Source: Firmicutes bacterium HGW-Firmicutes-1 (GTDB taxonomy: Bacteria; Bacillota; Clostridia; Lachnospirales; Vallitaleaceae). Taken from it: 64,000 nt of DNA. The notes under the pieces were generated by a model. It was not told the origin of the DNA, searched no databases, and saw only the letters and a list, made by a program, of their open reading frames with translations. Below, in pieces: positions 62,680 to 64,000 of the stretch. Made by a program: the position numbers and the translations under genes. The stretch covers positions 1-64,000 of the forward strand of contig PHAG01000009.1 in the NCBI GenBank assembly GCA_002841625.1, written 5' to 3'. The stretch's first letter is position 1. Each line of letters begins with the position of its first letter.

Positions 62680-64000
62680 ATGGAACAAATAGAACACATA
62701 TCCTTTTGGGAGCAATCAATGAAAAGTACCGAGTATCCAAAGTTAGATCGTAGAATCAAAGTAAACACAGCAATCATAGGTGGAGGTATTTTTGGTTTAA
62801 CCTCGGCATTACTTCTTATGAAAGAAGGTGTAGATGTAGCAGTATTTGAAGCAAACAAGTTAGGAAGCGGTGCAACTGGGAGCACAACAGCAAAGGTTAC
62901 TTCGCAGCACAGGCTGATCTACCAAGATATTATATCAGAGCAGGGTGATGAGCATGCACTTCAATATGCTACGGCAAACCAAGGAGCAATAAAAAAAATA
63001 AAGGACATTATTCAGGAATTAAAAATAGATTGCGATTATAAAGAACAAAAAAGCTATGTTTTTGCTACTACTGAAAAAGGTCTGAAAAAGGTTCAAAAGG
63101 AATACGATGCTGCCATTAAACTTAATTTGCCAGCTTCTATTGTAACGGAAAGCTCTCTGCCTTTTGAATGTGAAGCTGCATTATGTTTCGACGGACAAGG
63201 AATGTTTCACCCCTTAAAATATTTGTTTGGCATTTCTGATATTCTAAGGGATAAGAAAATTCCTGTATATGAAAACACTCGTATTATTGAGGTAGATGGT
63301 AATGGACCGTTTGTATTGACAACGGATGATGGAGTTGAAGTAGAAGCTGAAAAAGTGATAATCGCAACGAAATATCCTATTCTGAACAAGAAAGGATTGT
63401 TAGTTGTTAAACTATATGTTATGCGTACTTATATAGTTGCAGGGTATTCATCAAAATTACATTTAGATGGAATGTATATCAATGCAGAAGATCCGGTTCG
63501 TTCTTTAAGATCGTATACGCAGGATGATAAAGAACTTATACTTGTTGTTGGCGCCAGCCATCAAACTGGTGAATGTAAAGATACGACAAAGCTATATGAA
63601 GAACTAATCGCCTATGCTAAAAAACTAGATCCTGACTTTGATGTTAAATACAAATGGTCTACACAAGATTGTCTATCCTTGGATAGTATCCCTTATATTG
63701 GAAGCCTGTCGGAGGACTTATCCCAAATATATGTTGGAACAGGTTTTTCGAAATGGGGAATGACAAATGGAACAGTAGCGGCAATGATCATTAGTGATTT
63801 TATACTTGGAAGGAACAATCCGTGGAAGGAGGTATTTGATCCGAAAAGAGGCTTTAGCTTAAAGACTTCAAAAGAATTGTTAGTGCAAGGGGTTGATCTA
63901 ACGGGTGATCTAATAAAAACGGTTTTGCCAGTAGATGCGGTAGAATTAATTGATATTAAGAAGGGTGAAGGAAAGGTGATAGAGTATAATAATGAAAAGG
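62680..64000 (+). CDS. FAD-dependent oxidoreductase, truncated by window end
   Basis: The frame is open from ATG 62680 (after AGAGGAGGC) to the window end, at least 440 codons. It has the dinucleotide motif NTAIIGGGIFGLTSALLLMKE, LGSGATGSTTAKVTSQH typical of the DAO family, and a later SQIYVGTGFSKWGMTNGT flavin-site segment. After a linker the visible sequence begins IKKGEGKVIEYNNEK, which resembles the start of a C-terminal Rieske domain in amine or sarcosine oxidase-like proteins (YhfW type). The C-terminus is outside the window. Substrate unknown. Confidence 0.88.
   Translation, partial: MEQIEHISFWEQSMKSTEYPKLDRRIKVNTAIIGGGIFGLTSALLLMKEGVDVAVFEANKLGSGATGSTTAKVTSQHRLIYQDIISEQGDEHALQYATANQGAIKKIKDIIQELKIDCDYKEQKSYVFATTEKGLKKVQKEYDAAIKLNLPASIVTESSLPFECEAALCFDGQGMFHPLKYLFGISDILRDKKIPVYENTRIIEVDGNGPFVLTTDDGVEVEAEKVIIATKYPILNKKGLLVVKLYVMRTYIVAGYSSKLHLDGMYINAEDPVRSLRSYTQDDKELILVVGASHQTGECKDTTKLYEELIAYAKKLDPDFDVKYKWSTQDCLSLDSIPYIGSLSEDLSQIYVGTGFSKWGMTNGTVAAMIISDFILGRNNPWKEVFDPKRGFSLKTSKELLVQGVDLTGDLIKTVLPVDAVELIDIKKGEGKVIEYNNEK

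Overview
This 64 kb window reads as a chromosomal segment of a low-GC, anaerobic, spore-forming Firmicute of class Clostridia. The evidence is the AT-rich sequence with strong AGGAGG ribosome sites, the Clostridia-type block fba-rho-rpmE-DUF1385-prmC-prfA, a one-piece pyruvate:ferredoxin oxidoreductase, an [FeFe]-hydrogenase maturation operon (aspA-hydF-TM1266 family-hydG), a DUF3787-type spore protein and several cyclic-di-GMP enzymes. I see no transposase, integrase, phage gene, rRNA gene or CRISPR array.

Layout. 1-940: eight tRNA genes (Asn, Glu, Thr, Met, Asp, Val, Leu, Arg). 1-6 kb: a radical SAM/SPASM protein behind an AT-rich tandem repeat, a beta-propeller surface protein whose signal peptide is out of frame with its body, and the Mg2+ transporter MgtE. 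6-12 kb: aldolase, Rho, L31, DUF1385 protein, PrmC, RF1. 12-19 kb: an unknown helical protein, a Cys-rich DUF11-repeat protein (probably spore surface), a CoA-binding protein, pyruvate:ferredoxin oxidoreductase and a 55-aa spore protein. 19-29.6 kb: secreted M14 carboxypeptidase, chemotaxis receptor, two large c-di-GMP enzymes, a membrane LuxR-type regulator and an acyltransferase. 29.6-35.4 kb: a minus-strand trio (VOC, metallo-hydrolase, radical SAM), a small Cys protein with a leaderless start, a zinc phospholipase C-like protein, FabV and GalE. 36-42.7 kb: a RiPP-type locus interleaved with a broken thioester adhesin. 43-47 kb: dTDP-sugar genes and an initiating sugar-phosphate transferase. 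47-51.7 kb: a diguanylate cyclase, cold-shock protein, GPH symporter and PlsC. 51.7-56.2 kb: the hydrogenase maturation operon. 56-64 kb: a CvfB-like S1 protein, a secreted stalk-domain protein, a heterodimeric ABC exporter and a truncated FAD oxidoreductase.

Most notable. (1) The mgtE leader encodes a 27-residue peptide beginning MDVEPEK, and four complementary segments (two TGGTAG, two CTACCA) can form mutually exclusive hairpins, one of which hides the mgtE ribosome site. This resembles MgtL-type Mg2+ sensing by a leader peptide, in place of the M-box riboswitch. (2) A RiPP locus has lasso-type parts (B2 protease, PqqD-like B1, HPrK-like kinase, ABC exporter) and a 33-aa precursor that matches the lasso leader consensus and ends in Ser. 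It has no lasso cyclase, and its core has no acidic residue where a macrolactam would close. I infer a linear, possibly phosphorylated peptide. (3) aspA has its own promoter followed by an intrinsic terminator only 21 nt before its start codon. An antiterminator pairs 9 of 10 positions, and an Asp-rich reading frame spans the leader.

Other cis-elements: a FabT-like operator before fabV, a dispersed ~75-bp repeat family with two tandem pairs, a second 64-bp repeat pair flanking the CvfB-like gene, and a large palindrome near 62.5 kb.
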